64,000 nt of DNA from Pseudonocardia acidicola (GCF_012911935.1 NZ_JAAXLA010000008.1:1-64000), one strand, 5' to 3'; positions 10,728-19,705 are shown, counted from the first letter of the stretch. Notes: generated by a model from the sequence alone, not told the origin. Numbers and translations are program-made.

Positions 10728-11950
10728 CGGCCCACCCGGGCGACCGGCTGGGCCTGCTGTTGCGCGCGCATCGTCAGCACCTGGTCGTAGACCTCGGCGG
10801 TCGCCCCGGCGACCCGGTCCCAGCGGTACCGGGCTACGACCCGGGTGCGGCCGGCCGCCCCGAAGGCCTGCCGCATCGCCGGCGAGCTGAGCAGTTTGCG
10901 CAGCGTCGCGGCCAGCACGTCGGGGCGCCGCGGCGGCACGTGCAGCCCGGTGACCTGGTCGACGACGGTGTCGTTCATCCCGCCGACCGCGCTCGCGACC
11001 ACCGGCCGGGCACACGCCATGGCCTCCAGCGGCACCATCCCGAACGGCTCGAACCACGGCACGCAGACCACGCAGTCGGCCGAGCGCAGCAACGCGGGCA
11101 CGTCGATGCGGGCCACCTTGCCGAGGAACCGGACCCGGTCGACCACCCCGGCCATCGACGCCCGGGCGCGCAGTCGTCCGATGTCGGGATCGTCGCCGAG
11201 ATCCTCCTCGGCGGGGCCACCGGCGATCACCAGTTCGGCGTTCGGCACGCGGCGCAGCGCGTCGATCGCCTCGTCGACGCCCTTGCGCCGCACCAGCCGC
11301 CCGAGCACCACCAGTCGCGGCCGCTCGCCACGCTCGAACACCGGGCCGGCCGGCAGGAACGCGTCGGTGTCCACCCCGCACGGCACCACCGCCACCCGGC
11401 GCCGCGGGGCGCCGAGCCGGGCCAGCTCGAACAGCTCGTCGCCGCAGGTGGCCAGCACCCGGTCGGCGCCGCGCGCGATGGCGCGTTCGGCCAGCACCCG
11501 GCCGTCCGGGCTGGTGTCGGCGTCGCCCAGATGCCTGCGCTTGACGTGGCCGAGCGCGTGGAAGGTCTGCACGACCGGCAGGTGCAGCGGCCGGGCCGCG
11601 GCCAGCGCCGCCAGCCCGGACATCCAGAAGTGCGCGTGCACCACGTCGGGCGGATCGAGCGACCAGGCCTGCCGCAGCGCCTCGGCGAGGTCGGGCAGGT
11701 ATGGCACCATCTGGTCCTTGGGCAACGGGCCCAGCGGTCCGAAGGGCACATGCCGGACCGTGACGCCGGGCCCCATCCGAACGTTCTCGGCGCTGTCCGC
11801 CGAGTCCCGGCGGGTCCAGACGGTCACCTCGTGACCGAACGCGGCCAGCGCCTTGGCGAGCTCGCCGACGTGCACGTTCTGCCCGCCCGCGTCCGGCTCG
11901 CCGGGGGCGGCGAGCGGACTGGCGTGTTCGGACACCATCGCGATCCGCAT
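10724..11950 (-). CDS. GT4-family glycosyltransferase
   Basis: Retaining GT-B glycosyltransferase, 408 residues. The N-terminal acceptor domain starts MRIAMVSEHASPL and contains a Gly-rich loop (DAGGQNVHVGELAKAL). The C-terminal domain has GRLVRRKGVDEAIDAL and the E-x7-E type motif EPFGMVPLEAMACARPVV that binds the nucleotide sugar in GT4. The DAGGQ...V pattern resembles the sucrose-phosphate synthase/MshA-like branch, but sugar and acceptor cannot be read from sequence. The ATG lies 4 bp after the upstream stop with GAGGAGG overlapping it. Member of a four-gene minus-strand operon. Confidence 0.88.
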   Translation of the reverse strand: MRIAMVSEHASPLAAPGEPDAGGQNVHVGELAKALAAFGHEVTVWTRRDSADSAENVRMGPGVTVRHVPFGPLGPLPKDQMVPYLPDLAEALRQAWSLDPPDVVHAHFWMSGLAALAAARPLHLPVVQTFHALGHVKRRHLGDADTSPDGRVLAERAIARGADRVLATCGDELFELARLGAPRRRVAVVPCGVDTDAFLPAGPVFERGERPRLVVLGRLVRRKGVDEAIDALRRVPNAELVIAGGPAEEDLGDDPDIGRLRARASMAGVVDRVRFLGKVARIDVPALLRSADCVVCVPWFEPFGMVPLEAMACARPVVASAVGGMNDTVVDQVTGLHVPPRRPDVLAATLRKLLSSPAMRQAFGAAGRTRVVARYRWDRVAGATAEVYDQVLTMRAQQQAQPVARVGR

Positions 11951-11954
11951 GGCG

Positions 11955-13001
11955 TCACCTCCTCGGTTCGACGGCGGGCCGGACGACCCGCAGGTGGGTG
12001 TCCCGGCGGCGGTCGACCCGCGGCCGGCGGCTCCGGTGGTCGGCGACGACGCGCTCGAGGAGCACGTCCCAGTCGCGCAGGAAACGGCGCAGCCCGTAGC
12101 GGCGCAGCGCGTGCGCGCGGGCGGCGGCGCCGTGGGCCCGGGCGCGCTCCGGATCGGCGACGAGCTCGGCGAGCGCCCGGGTGAGCCGGCCCGGGTCGGT
12201 CGCGCACAGCCCGGCCGCCGGCGCCACGGCGGCCGGCGCCTCGGTGGTCGCCAGCGCGACCACGGGCATCCCGAGTTGCATCGCCTCGATCAGCGCGAGG
12301 TCGAGTGAGGTCCAGCGCGCCGGGTGCAGGTAGATCCGGCGGCGGGCCAGTTCGGCGTGCATCCGCTGCGGTGGCAGGGCGCCCAGGCCGCGGATCCGGG
12401 TCTCGCAGCCGAGCCGTTCGCCGAGCCCGCCGGTGCCCGCACCGAACACGTCCAGCGGGGCCGCCCGGGACAGCCCCGGCAGCAGGTCGGTACCGGTGAT
12501 CCGGTGGCGCCGCAACGGCTCGTTGACCACTACCGCGGCGGCGGGCAGCTCGCCGGTGTAGCGGTGCCCGGGGTCGGCGATCCCGGGTTCGACCACCGCG
12601 GTCGGGGTGCGGCCGGCGTCCCACATCAGGGCGTTGAACGCGGTGACGTGCACCAGCGTCAGGTCGTCGCGGTCGGCCATCGGGTGCCGGGACGTCGCAG
12701 CGGGCCCGCGCGGCGCGGTGTGCTCCAGGTACACCGCGGCGACCCCGCGGCCTGGGGTCCGGCGCAACCAGCGCGCGGTGAGCGCGATCTCCTCGAGCCG
12801 CTGCACCACGACGACGTCGACGTCCGTGTCGGCCAGCCGTTCGGGGGTCACCTCGATCGCGTCGGCCGGCCACTCCCACGTCGTCGGGCGGCCCTGGCCC
12901 CAGGGGCCGCGCCCGGACAGAGTGGGCAGCAGGTAGCGGTGCCGGCCGGTGACGAACGCCGTGGTCCACGGGCCGTGCACGTTCCAGATGAGGATGTTCA
13001 C
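11955..13001 (-). CDS. Glycosyltransferase (GT4-like) of the heptose cluster
   Basis: A 348-residue GT-B type protein. The start NILIWNVHGPWTTAFV suits a Rossmann first strand, and the C-terminal half contains RRRIYLHPARWTSLDLALIE followed by AMQLGMPVVALATTEAP, which matches the nucleotide-sugar-binding region of GT4 enzymes. The N-terminal half is less typical. GTG at 13001 was chosen because it overlaps the stop of the GmhB-like gene (GTGA). Likely adds one sugar to the same glycan as its neighbours; donor and acceptor unknown. Confidence 0.75.
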   Translation of the reverse strand: MNILIWNVHGPWTTAFVTGRHRYLLPTLSGRGPWGQGRPTTWEWPADAIEVTPERLADTDVDVVVVQRLEEIALTARWLRRTPGRGVAAVYLEHTAPRGPAATSRHPMADRDDLTLVHVTAFNALMWDAGRTPTAVVEPGIADPGHRYTGELPAAAVVVNEPLRRHRITGTDLLPGLSRAAPLDVFGAGTGGLGERLGCETRIRGLGALPPQRMHAELARRRIYLHPARWTSLDLALIEAMQLGMPVVALATTEAPAAVAPAAGLCATDPGRLTRALAELVADPERARAHGAAARAHALRRYGLRRFLRDWDVLLERVVADHRSRRPRVDRRRDTHLRVVRPAVEPRR

Positions 13002-13669
13002 GCCACGCCCAGCAGGTGCCGCACCGCCGCCACGAGATCCGCGCGCACCACCGGCGCGGCCTCGACCTCCGCGGGGCGCGTGGCCGGTGTCGGCACCAGC
13101 ACGCCCCTCGCGCCGGCCGCGGCCGCGGCCGCCATGTCGGAACCGATGTCGCCGATGACCACCACGCGGGCCGGGGGCACGCCGAGCTCGGCCGCCGCCG
13201 AGAGCACCATGCCCGGTCGCGGCTTGCGGCACGAGCAGCCCTCGACAGCCGGGTGCAGGCACATCCGCCACACCGCGAACGGGCCGAGCAGTTCCTCGAC
13301 CCGCTGGTTGACCGCACGCACGTCCGCCGAGTCGATCAACCCGTGCGCGACGCCCGATTGGTTGGTGATGACCCCGACGGGAATCCCGGCCTCGCGCAGC
13401 ATCGCCAACGCCCGGCGGGCGGCCGGCATGGGCCGCACCTGGTCGGGGTCGGCGCAGTAGGGCACGTCGACGACGAGCGTGCCGTCGCGGTCGAACAGGA
13501 CCGCCCCCGGCGGGACGGGTGGCTGCCCGTCCGGGTCGAACGGGACCGGCCCAGGTGGCACCGGCTCGGGCGGGACGGGTTCGTGCGGGACCGGCTGCGG
13601 CTCGTCGGGATCGGGCTCTGGTGTGGGCTTCGGCTTCGCGGACGCCGGCGGTCGTTCGGCGGAGGTCAC
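12998..13669 (-). CDS. GmhB-like HAD phosphatase (heptose-1,7-bisphosphate 7-phosphatase family)
   Basis: HAD-IIIA phosphatase, 223 residues. The nucleophile motif FDRDGTLVVDVPYC lies near residue 60, TNQSG follows, and the loop CLHPAVEGCSCRKPRPG has the Cys/His zinc site typical of GmhB. VVIGDIGSDMAAA is the last acid motif. GmhB removes the 7-phosphate during ADP- or GDP-heptose synthesis, which fits the GT9 gene nearby. The first 50 residues are a Pro/Glu/Asp-rich extension with PVPPEPVPPGPVP repeats, absent from typical GmhB. First gene of the operon. Histidinol-phosphate phosphatase is the alternative within this superfamily. Confidence 0.82.
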   Translation of the reverse strand: MTSAERPPASAKPKPTPEPDPDEPQPVPHEPVPPEPVPPGPVPFDPDGQPPVPPGAVLFDRDGTLVVDVPYCADPDQVRPMPAARRALAMLREAGIPVGVITNQSGVAHGLIDSADVRAVNQRVEELLGPFAVWRMCLHPAVEGCSCRKPRPGMVLSAAAELGVPPARVVVIGDIGSDMAAAAAAGARGVLVPTPATRPAEVEAAPVVRADLVAAVRHLLGVA

Positions 13670-13726
13670 CGCCCCGGGTGGCCCGCGCGCGCGTCATTAA
13701 ACCCGGTCTCGCCCGGGCCGCCACGT

Positions 13727-14641
13727 TCAGTGACGAGTACTACTCGATGTAGCGGGCGACCGGGTACAGGCCCCGGTGATCTCGGCGATGAGCCGGCGCA
13801 GCGCCGGCTTCGCCGGTTCTCGCCACACCAGTTGCAGGGTCGCGTCCAGTGGTGGGGCCAGCTGGCGCACGACCAGGCCGTCGCCGGCCTCGGCCACGTG
13901 CGGAGCGGCGATCAGAGCCACCCCACGGCCCGCCCGCACCGCCCGGAACAGCGCCGCCGGTCCCTCCGCGGCCGGATCCGGCATGCGGCGTACCCGGACC
14001 CGGTGGCCGTGTACGGCGAGGTCACCGGTCCAGCGCTGGCGCAGCACGGCGGCCAGGTGCGACGGGTAGAGCACCGTCTCCCCCTCGGCCACCCGGTGCA
14101 GCGGCACCGGGTTCGCGCGCGCGAGCCGGTGCCCCGGCGGTATCACCAGGCAGACCGGGACCCGGCACAGCGCCCGGGCGGCCAGCCCCAGGGTGTCCTC
14201 CCCGGCCCACACGACGGCGGCGTCGGCGCGGTCCTGCTGCACCGCCGACGGCGCGTCGCGCTGGTGCGACACCGCCGCGTCCACCTCGACCTCCGGGGCC
14301 AGTGCGGCGAGCCCGCGCAGCGCCGCGCCCAGCACGGCGGGCACTCCCGGGGCCAGCCGCAGCGCGAGCCTGCTGGTACCGGGTACGGCGGAGTGCACGG
14401 CGTCGCGGGCGTGCTCGGCCCTGCCGAGCAGCGCCCGGGCGTGTTCCAGCAGCACCTCCCCGGCCGGGGTGAGCCCCACCCCGTGCGAGCTCCGTTCCAG
14501 CAGCACCACCTGCAGTTCCCGTTCGAGGGCGCGGATCTGCTGGGACAGCGACGGCGTCGCGAGATGCAGGGAGCGGGCCGCGCGCCCGAAGTGCCGTTCC
14601 TGGGCCACCGCGACGAAGTACCGCAGCTGCCGTAGTTCCAT
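13727..14641 (-). CDS. LysR-family transcriptional regulator
   Basis: DNA-binding regulator of 304 residues. The N-terminal winged HTH (MELRQLRYFVAVAQERHFG ... TPSLSQQIRALERELQ) is followed by a periplasmic-binding-like effector domain. ATG at 14641 starts the canonical LysR N-terminus. It is divergent from the SRPBCC/alcohol dehydrogenase pair with two inverted repeats in between, and LysR proteins usually control the divergent neighbour, so that pair is the likeliest target. It also lies 57 bp upstream of the GmhB-like gene on the same strand, so read-through is possible. Effector unknown. Confidence 0.9.
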   Translation of the reverse strand: MELRQLRYFVAVAQERHFGRAARSLHLATPSLSQQIRALERELQVVLLERSSHGVGLTPAGEVLLEHARALLGRAEHARDAVHSAVPGTSRLALRLAPGVPAVLGAALRGLAALAPEVEVDAAVSHQRDAPSAVQQDRADAAVVWAGEDTLGLAARALCRVPVCLVIPPGHRLARANPVPLHRVAEGETVLYPSHLAAVLRQRWTGDLAVHGHRVRVRRMPDPAAEGPAALFRAVRAGRGVALIAAPHVAEAGDGLVVRQLAPPLDATLQLVWREPAKPALRRLIAEITGACTRSPATSSSTRH

Positions 14642-14676
14642 CGAGCTACCCCTCCCCTCCCGGATACCGACGGCCG

Positions 14677-14721
14677 TGAGGCACCGCCTCATGAACGTGA
14701 GGTCGCGTGTCACGACACGCG
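14677..14721. promoter_or_regulatory. Two inverted repeats in the LysR/SRPBCC divergent region
   Basis: TGAGGC-ACC-GCCTCA (14677-14691) and CGCGTGTC-AC-GACACGCG (14704-14721) are both perfect. They lie in the 151-bp divergent spacer, where a LysR protein would bind its target and itself. Confidence 0.55.
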
Positions 14722-14792
14722 GGTGAGCGCTGCGGGGCGGGCACTCGGGGGGTGCGTCCGGATCCGCGGGCGTCGCGGCGGAGGGAGCGAAC

Positions 14793-15782
14793 GTGGACGG
14801 CAGTGCACGGACGACACGGACGACACGGCGGGCGAGGCAACCCGCGGACCGGTCGAGCGATCGCATGGTGGACGGGCTCGGGATGTTCAGTCTCGGGCTC
14901 GGCACCGCCCAGCTGGTGGCCCCGGGCGAGATGAACCGCCTGGTCGGCGCCGACGACGATCCGCGGAACCGGCGGATTCAGCGCTGGGCGGGCGGGGCCC
15001 GGGAGCTCGCCGCGGGGGTGGGCATCGAGGCCCGGTACCGGACGACCGGCTGGCTGTGGGCCCGGGTCGCCGGGGACGTCCTGGACCTGACCCTGCTGGG
15101 CGCGGTGCTGGCCGACCCACGCCACCGGCCCGAACAACGGCGGCGGGCGGCGGCCGCGACCGCCGCGGTGCTGGGCGTGACCGCGGCCGACGTCCGCGCC
15201 GCACTGCAGTTGCAGCACGCCGGGGAGCACGCGGCGAACGGGCACGGCGGCGGAGGCGTCAAGGAGATCGAGGCCAAGGCCGAGATCACGATCCACCGGC
15301 CGGTGGCCGAGGTCTTCGCGTTCTGGAACGACCTGGAGAACCTGCCGCGGTTCATGCGCCACCTGCAGTCGGTGACGCGTCTCGGCGCAGACCGCTCCCG
15401 CTGGCGGGCGAAGGCCCCGGCCGGCATGGAGATCGAGTGGGAGGCCGAGGTCACCGCCCGGGAGATCGACGAGTACATCTCCTGGCGCTCCGTCGGCGGC
15501 GCCACCGTGCAGAACTCCGGATCGGTGCGGTTCACTCCCGCTCCGGGTGACCGGGGCACCGAGGTCCGGGTGCACCTGCACTACCGGCCACCGGCGGGGA
15601 AGATCGGCGCCGCGCTCGCGAAGCTGTTCGGCGAGGAGCCCGGACAGCAGGTCCGCGACGATCTCCGCCGGTTCAAGCAGGTCCTCGAGACCGGTGAGGT
15701 CGTGCGTTCCGAGGCCGACCCGGAAGGCACCCGGACCCGCCGGCTGCTGGCCCAGCGGCCCGCCCAGCCGCTCCCCCGCTGA
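14793..15782 (+). CDS. SRPBCC-domain protein with N-terminal hydrophobic region
   Basis: A 329-residue protein in two parts. Residues about 25-135 contain hydrophobic segments (MFSLGLGTAQLVAPGEM; GDVLDLTLLGAVLA) that may associate with the membrane. Residues about 155-290 form a START/SRPBCC hydrophobic-ligand domain of the cyclase/dehydrase type (EAKAEITIHRPVAEVFAFWN). GTG at 14793 has GAGGGAG at the right distance. The zinc alcohol dehydrogenase follows 30 bp later and is probably co-transcribed. Ligand unknown; similar proteins sit beside stress or alcohol dehydrogenase genes in actinobacteria. Confidence 0.8.
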   Translation: MDGSARTTRTTRRARQPADRSSDRMVDGLGMFSLGLGTAQLVAPGEMNRLVGADDDPRNRRIQRWAGGARELAAGVGIEARYRTTGWLWARVAGDVLDLTLLGAVLADPRHRPEQRRRAAAATAAVLGVTAADVRAALQLQHAGEHAANGHGGGGVKEIEAKAEITIHRPVAEVFAFWNDLENLPRFMRHLQSVTRLGADRSRWRAKAPAGMEIEWEAEVTAREIDEYISWRSVGGATVQNSGSVRFTPAPGDRGTEVRVHLHYRPPAGKIGAALAKLFGEEPGQQVRDDLRRFKQVLETGEVVRSEADPEGTRTRRLLAQRPAQPLPR

Positions 15783-15812
15783 CCCGATCCTCTGGAGAAC
15801 GGAGCGCATCTC

Positions 15813-16988
15813 ATGCGAGCGAACTGTTGGACCGGGAAGAACAGCGTCGAGGTACTCGACGTCCCCGATCCGAAGATCCTCAACTCCCGGGACGCGATCG
15901 TGCGGATCACCTCCGCCGCGATCTGCGGGTCCGACCTGCACCTGTACGACGGCTTCATCCCCACCATGCGCAAGGGTGACGTGCTCGGCCACGAGTTCAT
16001 GGGCGAGGTCGTCGAGACGGGCCCGGCGGTCACCAACCTGTCGGTCGGCGACCGGGTCGTGGTCCCCTTCCCCATCGCGTGCGGCCGATGCGGCGCCTGC
16101 GAGCAGGGCCTGTACTCGGTGTGCGAGGACTCCAACCCGAACGCCCCGATCGCCGAGAAGCTGCTCGGCCGCTCCCCCGCCGGGATCTTCGGCTACTCGC
16201 ACATGCTCGGGGGCTACCCCGGCGGGCAGGCGCAGTACGCGCGGGTGCCGTTCGCCGACGTCGGCCCGATCAAGATCGACGACGGCATTCCCGACGAGCA
16301 GGTGCTGTTCCTGTCCGACATCTTCCCGACCGGGTACATGGGCGCGGACATGTGCGACATCACCCCGGGCGACGTCGTCGCGGTCTGGGGCGCCGGACCG
16401 GTCGGCCAGTTCGCCATGGCGAGCGCGCGGCTGATGGGCGCGGAGCGGATCATCGCGATCGACCGGTTCGACTACCGGCTGCGCATCGCGGCCGAGCGGG
16501 CCGGCGCCACCGACGTCGTCAACTACGAGCAGGTCTCGACGCGGGAAGCGCTCGAGGAGATCACGGCCGGTCGCGGCCCGGACGCGTGCATCGACGCCGT
16601 CGGCATGGAAGCCCATCACGACCTGGGGCCGCTGCACGCCTACGATCGGGTGAAGCAGGCCACCCGGGCCGAGACCGACCGCCCGCACGTGCTGCGCGAG
16701 GCCATCATGAGCTGCCGCAACGGCGGCGTGATCTCCGTGATCGGTGTGTACGGCGGGTTCGTGGACAAGTTCCCGATGGGCGCGTTCATGAACCGCTCGC
16801 TGCGGATGCGCACCGGGCAGTGCCACGTCCACCGCTACCTCGAACCACTGCTGGGCCTGATCATGGCGGGCGACATCGACCCGAGCTTCGTGATCACCCA
16901 CCGGATGTCGCTCGACGACGCCCCGCGCGGATACGAGATGTTCCGGAACAAGGAGGACGACTGCCTGAAGGTCGTGCTGTCGCCGTGA
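15813..16988 (+). CDS. Zinc-dependent alcohol dehydrogenase, formaldehyde dehydrogenase-like
   Basis: Medium-chain NAD-dependent dehydrogenase, 391 residues. Catalytic zinc ligands appear in [13 protein letters not shown] and [10 protein letters not shown]; the structural zinc site is [15 protein letters not shown]; the coenzyme motif is [13 protein letters not shown]. Overall length and the insert around [18 protein letters not shown] fit the glutathione-independent formaldehyde dehydrogenase subgroup (Pseudomonas FdhA-like), which oxidises formaldehyde or other small aldehydes and alcohols. If so it would produce formate, the substrate of the selenoenzyme at the start of the window; no direct link is shown. 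RBS GGAGAACGGAG precedes the ATG. Confidence 0.85.
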   Translation: MRANCWTGKNSVEVLDVPDPKILNSRDAIVRITSAAICGSDLHLYDGFIPTMRKGDVLGHEFMGEVVETGPAVTNLSVGDRVVVPFPIACGRCGACEQGLYSVCEDSNPNAPIAEKLLGRSPAGIFGYSHMLGGYPGGQAQYARVPFADVGPIKIDDGIPDEQVLFLSDIFPTGYMGADMCDITPGDVVAVWGAGPVGQFAMASARLMGAERIIAIDRFDYRLRIAAERAGATDVVNYEQVSTREALEEITAGRGPDACIDAVGMEAHHDLGPLHAYDRVKQATRAETDRPHVLREAIMSCRNGGVISVIGVYGGFVDKFPMGAFMNRSLRMRTGQCHVHRYLEPLLGLIMAGDIDPSFVITHRMSLDDAPRGYEMFRNKEDDCLKVVLSP

Positions 16989-17037
16989 GCGGCGATCACC
17001 CCTGGGGGCACGGGTCCGGCAGCGGTCGGGCACCGGG

Positions 17038-17718
17038 TCAGCCACCGGTCAGGAACCGGGCCGGGTCTCCGGCCGCCCGCGCCCCGCTGTCGAGCCAGCG
17101 CCGGAAGCCCCGGGGGTCGCGCCGCTCCAGTTCGTCGAGGTAGGCCGCACGCAGCACGACCAGCTGTACCAGCTCCTTCGGGTCCCGGGTCCGGCCGACC
17201 GCCACGTAGCTGCGTCGCCACTCCCAGCAGAGCATCTCGGTGGACAGCGCAGGCACCAGCCACTGCGGGCACTCGTCGTCACGGACCGGGGCCGCCGGGA
17301 ACTGTGTCACCGGCGGTTCGGGGCCCGGTGGGGTGTGGTCGGCCGCCTCTCCGGGCACTTCCCCTCTCCTGCGGCCCCGCCCCAGCCTGCGCCCCACCCC
17401 CACGGTCATCCCACTGGCCGCCGCGAGCACCAGCACCGGCACGGCGGCCGCACCGAACAGGCCCACCAGCCCGCTGAGGCCGAGGACCACGAGCAGGCCC
17501 ATCCCGGCGGCCCGCCATGCGAAGGTGCGCGTGCTCCGGCTGGCACCGTCGGGCCAGCCGTGGCGCTGCTGTGCCCAGCCGAATGCCCCCAGCCCGGTGA
17601 GGGTCGCGGTGAGGAGCCCCAGCATCACGACCGCCGGTGACAGTGTCGCCAGCCCCACCACGCCCAACGGGACGAGCAGCACGAAGACGATCCGTGATGC
17701 GGTCGAACGGGGCGGCAT
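17038..17718 (-). CDS. Uncharacterised membrane protein
   Basis: I do not recognise a family. The 226-residue product has four likely transmembrane helices: two near the start (ASRIVFVLLVPLGVVGLATL; VVMLGLLTATLTGLGAFGWA) and two near the middle (GMGLLVVLGLSGLVGLFGAA; VPVLVLAAASGMTVGVG). A hydrophilic, probably cytoplasmic C-terminal half follows, including a Trp/Glu-rich stretch ECPQWLVPALSTEMLCWEWR. The ATG at 17718 has GGAGG eight bases upstream. It is convergent with the alcohol dehydrogenase gene. Confidence 0.65.
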   Translation of the reverse strand: MPPRSTASRIVFVLLVPLGVVGLATLSPAVVMLGLLTATLTGLGAFGWAQQRHGWPDGASRSTRTFAWRAAGMGLLVVLGLSGLVGLFGAAAVPVLVLAAASGMTVGVGRRLGRGRRRGEVPGEAADHTPPGPEPPVTQFPAAPVRDDECPQWLVPALSTEMLCWEWRRSYVAVGRTRDPKELVQLVVLRAAYLDELERRDPRGFRRWLDSGARAAGDPARFLTGG

Positions 17719-18171
17719 GGCGACCTCCGGGCGCGCAGGGTGAGGGGGGCAGCGCGGGGTGCCCACCCCGCCGCCGGCTACACCTCGGCCTGGTGTCCGT
17801 TTCGCCGGTCCGATCCCGGTCCGCGTGCCCTTCCCGCCCGGGCGTCCGGCGACCGGCCGGCCTGGGCACGAACGGCCCGCGCGACGTCGCCGGGAAGGAG
17901 ACGGCCCCGTGCGGGCCCGATGAGCACCGCACGGCCGCCGGCCGACCCACGGCCGGTGAGGAGGGCACCCGTCCCCGGGGTCCGGCCGCCGAACCGGACT
18001 CCGGAGACGGGCACCCACGCCGCCGGTAGCGGCGCGCGGATGCGCTCGGCGGGCGCCCCCGGGCGGCACCCAGCGAACCCGGGGACGCCCGGGCTCCCGC
18101 CGACGACGTCGGGCACGGCTACCCGGCGCCCGCCGGCCGAAACACCGGCTGCTGCCGCCGGGGCCCCCGGC
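17719..18171. other. Intergenic region without a supported gene
   Basis: Several GC-driven open frames cross this stretch, but none has a convincing RBS or protein pattern. The only structure noted is an inverted repeat GCGGGGTG-CC-CACCCCGC at 17754-17771, 36 bp upstream of the membrane-protein start. It could be an operator. Confidence 0.5.
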
Positions 18172-19392
18172 TCATCGGGAGGGTCGCCCGCCCGCGCGCA
18201 GCACCGGCACGGTGGCGAGCGCCGCCGCCACCGCGGTGGCCAGGATCGTCGTGCCCATCACGACGGGAGTGACCCCACCCAGTGACGCCAGCGGCGGCAC
18301 CAGCGCGCCGAGGGCGAACTGCAGCAGACCCAGTACGGCGGACGCGGTGCCCGCGGCGCGGCCCTGGTTGGCCAGCGCCAGCGCGGTCGCATTGGGCATG
18401 ATCAGCCCGACGCTGGCGACCACCAGGAACAGCGGCGGCAGCACCGCCCACACCGATCGCGACAGCAGCACCCCGGCGAGCAGCGCGACCGCGCCGGCGA
18501 CCGCGATCGCGACGGCCAGGGCGAGCGTGCGGCGTGGCCCGATCCACCCGGCCAGCAGCGCGCTGAGCCGGCTGGCGAGCACGATCCCGGTCGCGTTGAC
18601 CGCGAACATGACCCCGTAGGCCTGCGCGCTCAGCCCGTAGCCGCCCTGCAGCACGAAGCTGCCCATCGCGATGTAGACGAACATCCCGCAGCAGCCCAGC
18701 GCGAGCACCAGCGCGGGCGCGAGCAACGTGCGGTCGTGCACCACGGCGCGCAGCGCCCGCCCGGTGTCGGCGAACCCGCCGACATGCCGCCGCTCGGGCG
18801 GCAGCGTCTCGGGCAGCGTCGACGCCGCGAGCAGCAGCCCCAGGCCGATCACGCCGAGCGCGACGAACACGCCGCGCCAGTCGGTGACCCGCAGCAGCTG
18901 GCTGCCGAGCAGCGGCGCGATCACCGGCGCCGACCCGCTGACCACCATCAGCAGCGAGAACATCCGGGCCGCGGCGTCACCGGAGTAGAGGTCGCGGACC
19001 ATCGCGCGGGCCACGACCAGCCCGATCGCGCCCGCCATGCCGTTGAGCAGCCGCACCACGAGCAGCACCTCGACGGACGGGGCCAGCGCGCACGACACCG
19101 AGGTGATCGCGAACAGCGCCGTCCCGGCCAGCAGCGGGCGGCGCCGGCCCACCCGGTCACTGAACGGCCCGGCCGGCAACTGCCCGGCGGCCAGCCCGAT
19201 CATACACAGCGACATGGTCAGCTGCGCCAGCGCCTCGGAGGTGCGCAGGTCCGCGGTGAGCCGCGGCAGCGCGGGCAGGTACAGGTCCAGCGACAGCGGT
19301 CCGAAGGTCGACAGACCGCCCAGCGCCAGCAGCCGGCCCAGCGGCGAGCGTGCCCGGCCGCCACCTGGACCCGCTTCCGATGTCGATCTCAC
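18172..19392 (-). CDS. MFS drug exporter, Bcr/CflA subfamily
   Basis: Proton-driven efflux pump with about 12 transmembrane helices, 406 residues. The first helix LALGGLSTFGPLSLDLYLPA is typical of Bcr/CflA (DHA1) transporters. The MFS loop motif GQLPAGPFSDRVGRRRPLLAG is intact, and helix five contains GSAPVIAPLLGSQL. GTG at 19392 was chosen to give the short charged N-terminus usual for this family; the open frame continues upstream but reads as non-homologous. It is monocistronic; substrate unknown. Confidence 0.88.
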   Translation of the reverse strand: MRSTSEAGPGGGRARSPLGRLLALGGLSTFGPLSLDLYLPALPRLTADLRTSEALAQLTMSLCMIGLAAGQLPAGPFSDRVGRRRPLLAGTALFAITSVSCALAPSVEVLLVVRLLNGMAGAIGLVVARAMVRDLYSGDAAARMFSLLMVVSGSAPVIAPLLGSQLLRVTDWRGVFVALGVIGLGLLLAASTLPETLPPERRHVGGFADTGRALRAVVHDRTLLAPALVLALGCCGMFVYIAMGSFVLQGGYGLSAQAYGVMFAVNATGIVLASRLSALLAGWIGPRRTLALAVAIAVAGAVALLAGVLLSRSVWAVLPPLFLVVASVGLIMPNATALALANQGRAAGTASAVLGLLQFALGALVPPLASLGGVTPVVMGTTILATAVAAALATVPVLRAGGRPSR

Positions 19393-19569
19393 CGGCCGAT
19401 TCTGCCCCGCCGCGCCCCCGCCCGGACGGTCGCCGCAGCGGATCGACGCCCTCGATCGCCCGCTCCGGCGCGGCCGATCCAGGGACTGGACAAGCTTTCG
19501 CCGGACGGCAGATACTGCAGGCCCAGGTGATCGGGGCTCACCCGCGCCGCGGCTACGGCCGCTGAGGTC

Positions 19570-19590
19570 CCTAGTCGGGGCGTGACTAGG
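19570..19590. promoter_or_regulatory. Inverted repeat CCTAGTC-N7-GACTAGG
   Basis: Perfect 7-bp arms at 19570-19576 and 19584-19590, ending at the SD (GGAGG) of the small ORF at 19603. It could be an operator or an RNA fold over the ribosome-binding site. Confidence 0.5.
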
Positions 19591-19602
19591 AGGCTGCCGC
19601 CG

Positions 19603-19704
19603 ATGCGACTCACCATCGAGCTCCCGGCTCGTCGGGACGTCGGGTCCCGGGCGCTGCCCGCGCGACGATCCCGCCCTGTCGGTCCCGCCGCCGGCAGATC
19701 GTGA
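19603..19704 (+). CDS. Possible 33-residue small protein or leader peptide
   Basis: ATG at 19603 follows AGGAGG with 9-nt spacing. The product begins MRLTIELPARRDV and is rich in Arg, Pro and Ala. A perfect hairpin starts one base after its TGA. The next gene begins 205 bp downstream, so it could be a leader with an attenuator, or an independent small gene with its terminator. No homologue is recalled. Confidence 0.35.
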   Translation: MRLTIELPARRDVGSRALPARRSRPVGPAAGRS

Positions 19705-19705
19705 C

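Noticed and set aside
14646-17045. A 799-codon minus-strand open frame
   Set aside because: It covers the SRPBCC and alcohol dehydrogenase genes in the antisense direction; no RBS and no protein pattern.
17740-18285. Plus-strand frame across the 17719-18171 spacer
   Set aside because: Pro/Arg/Ala/Gly-rich throughout, no SD, and it runs into the 3' end of the Bcr/CflA gene.
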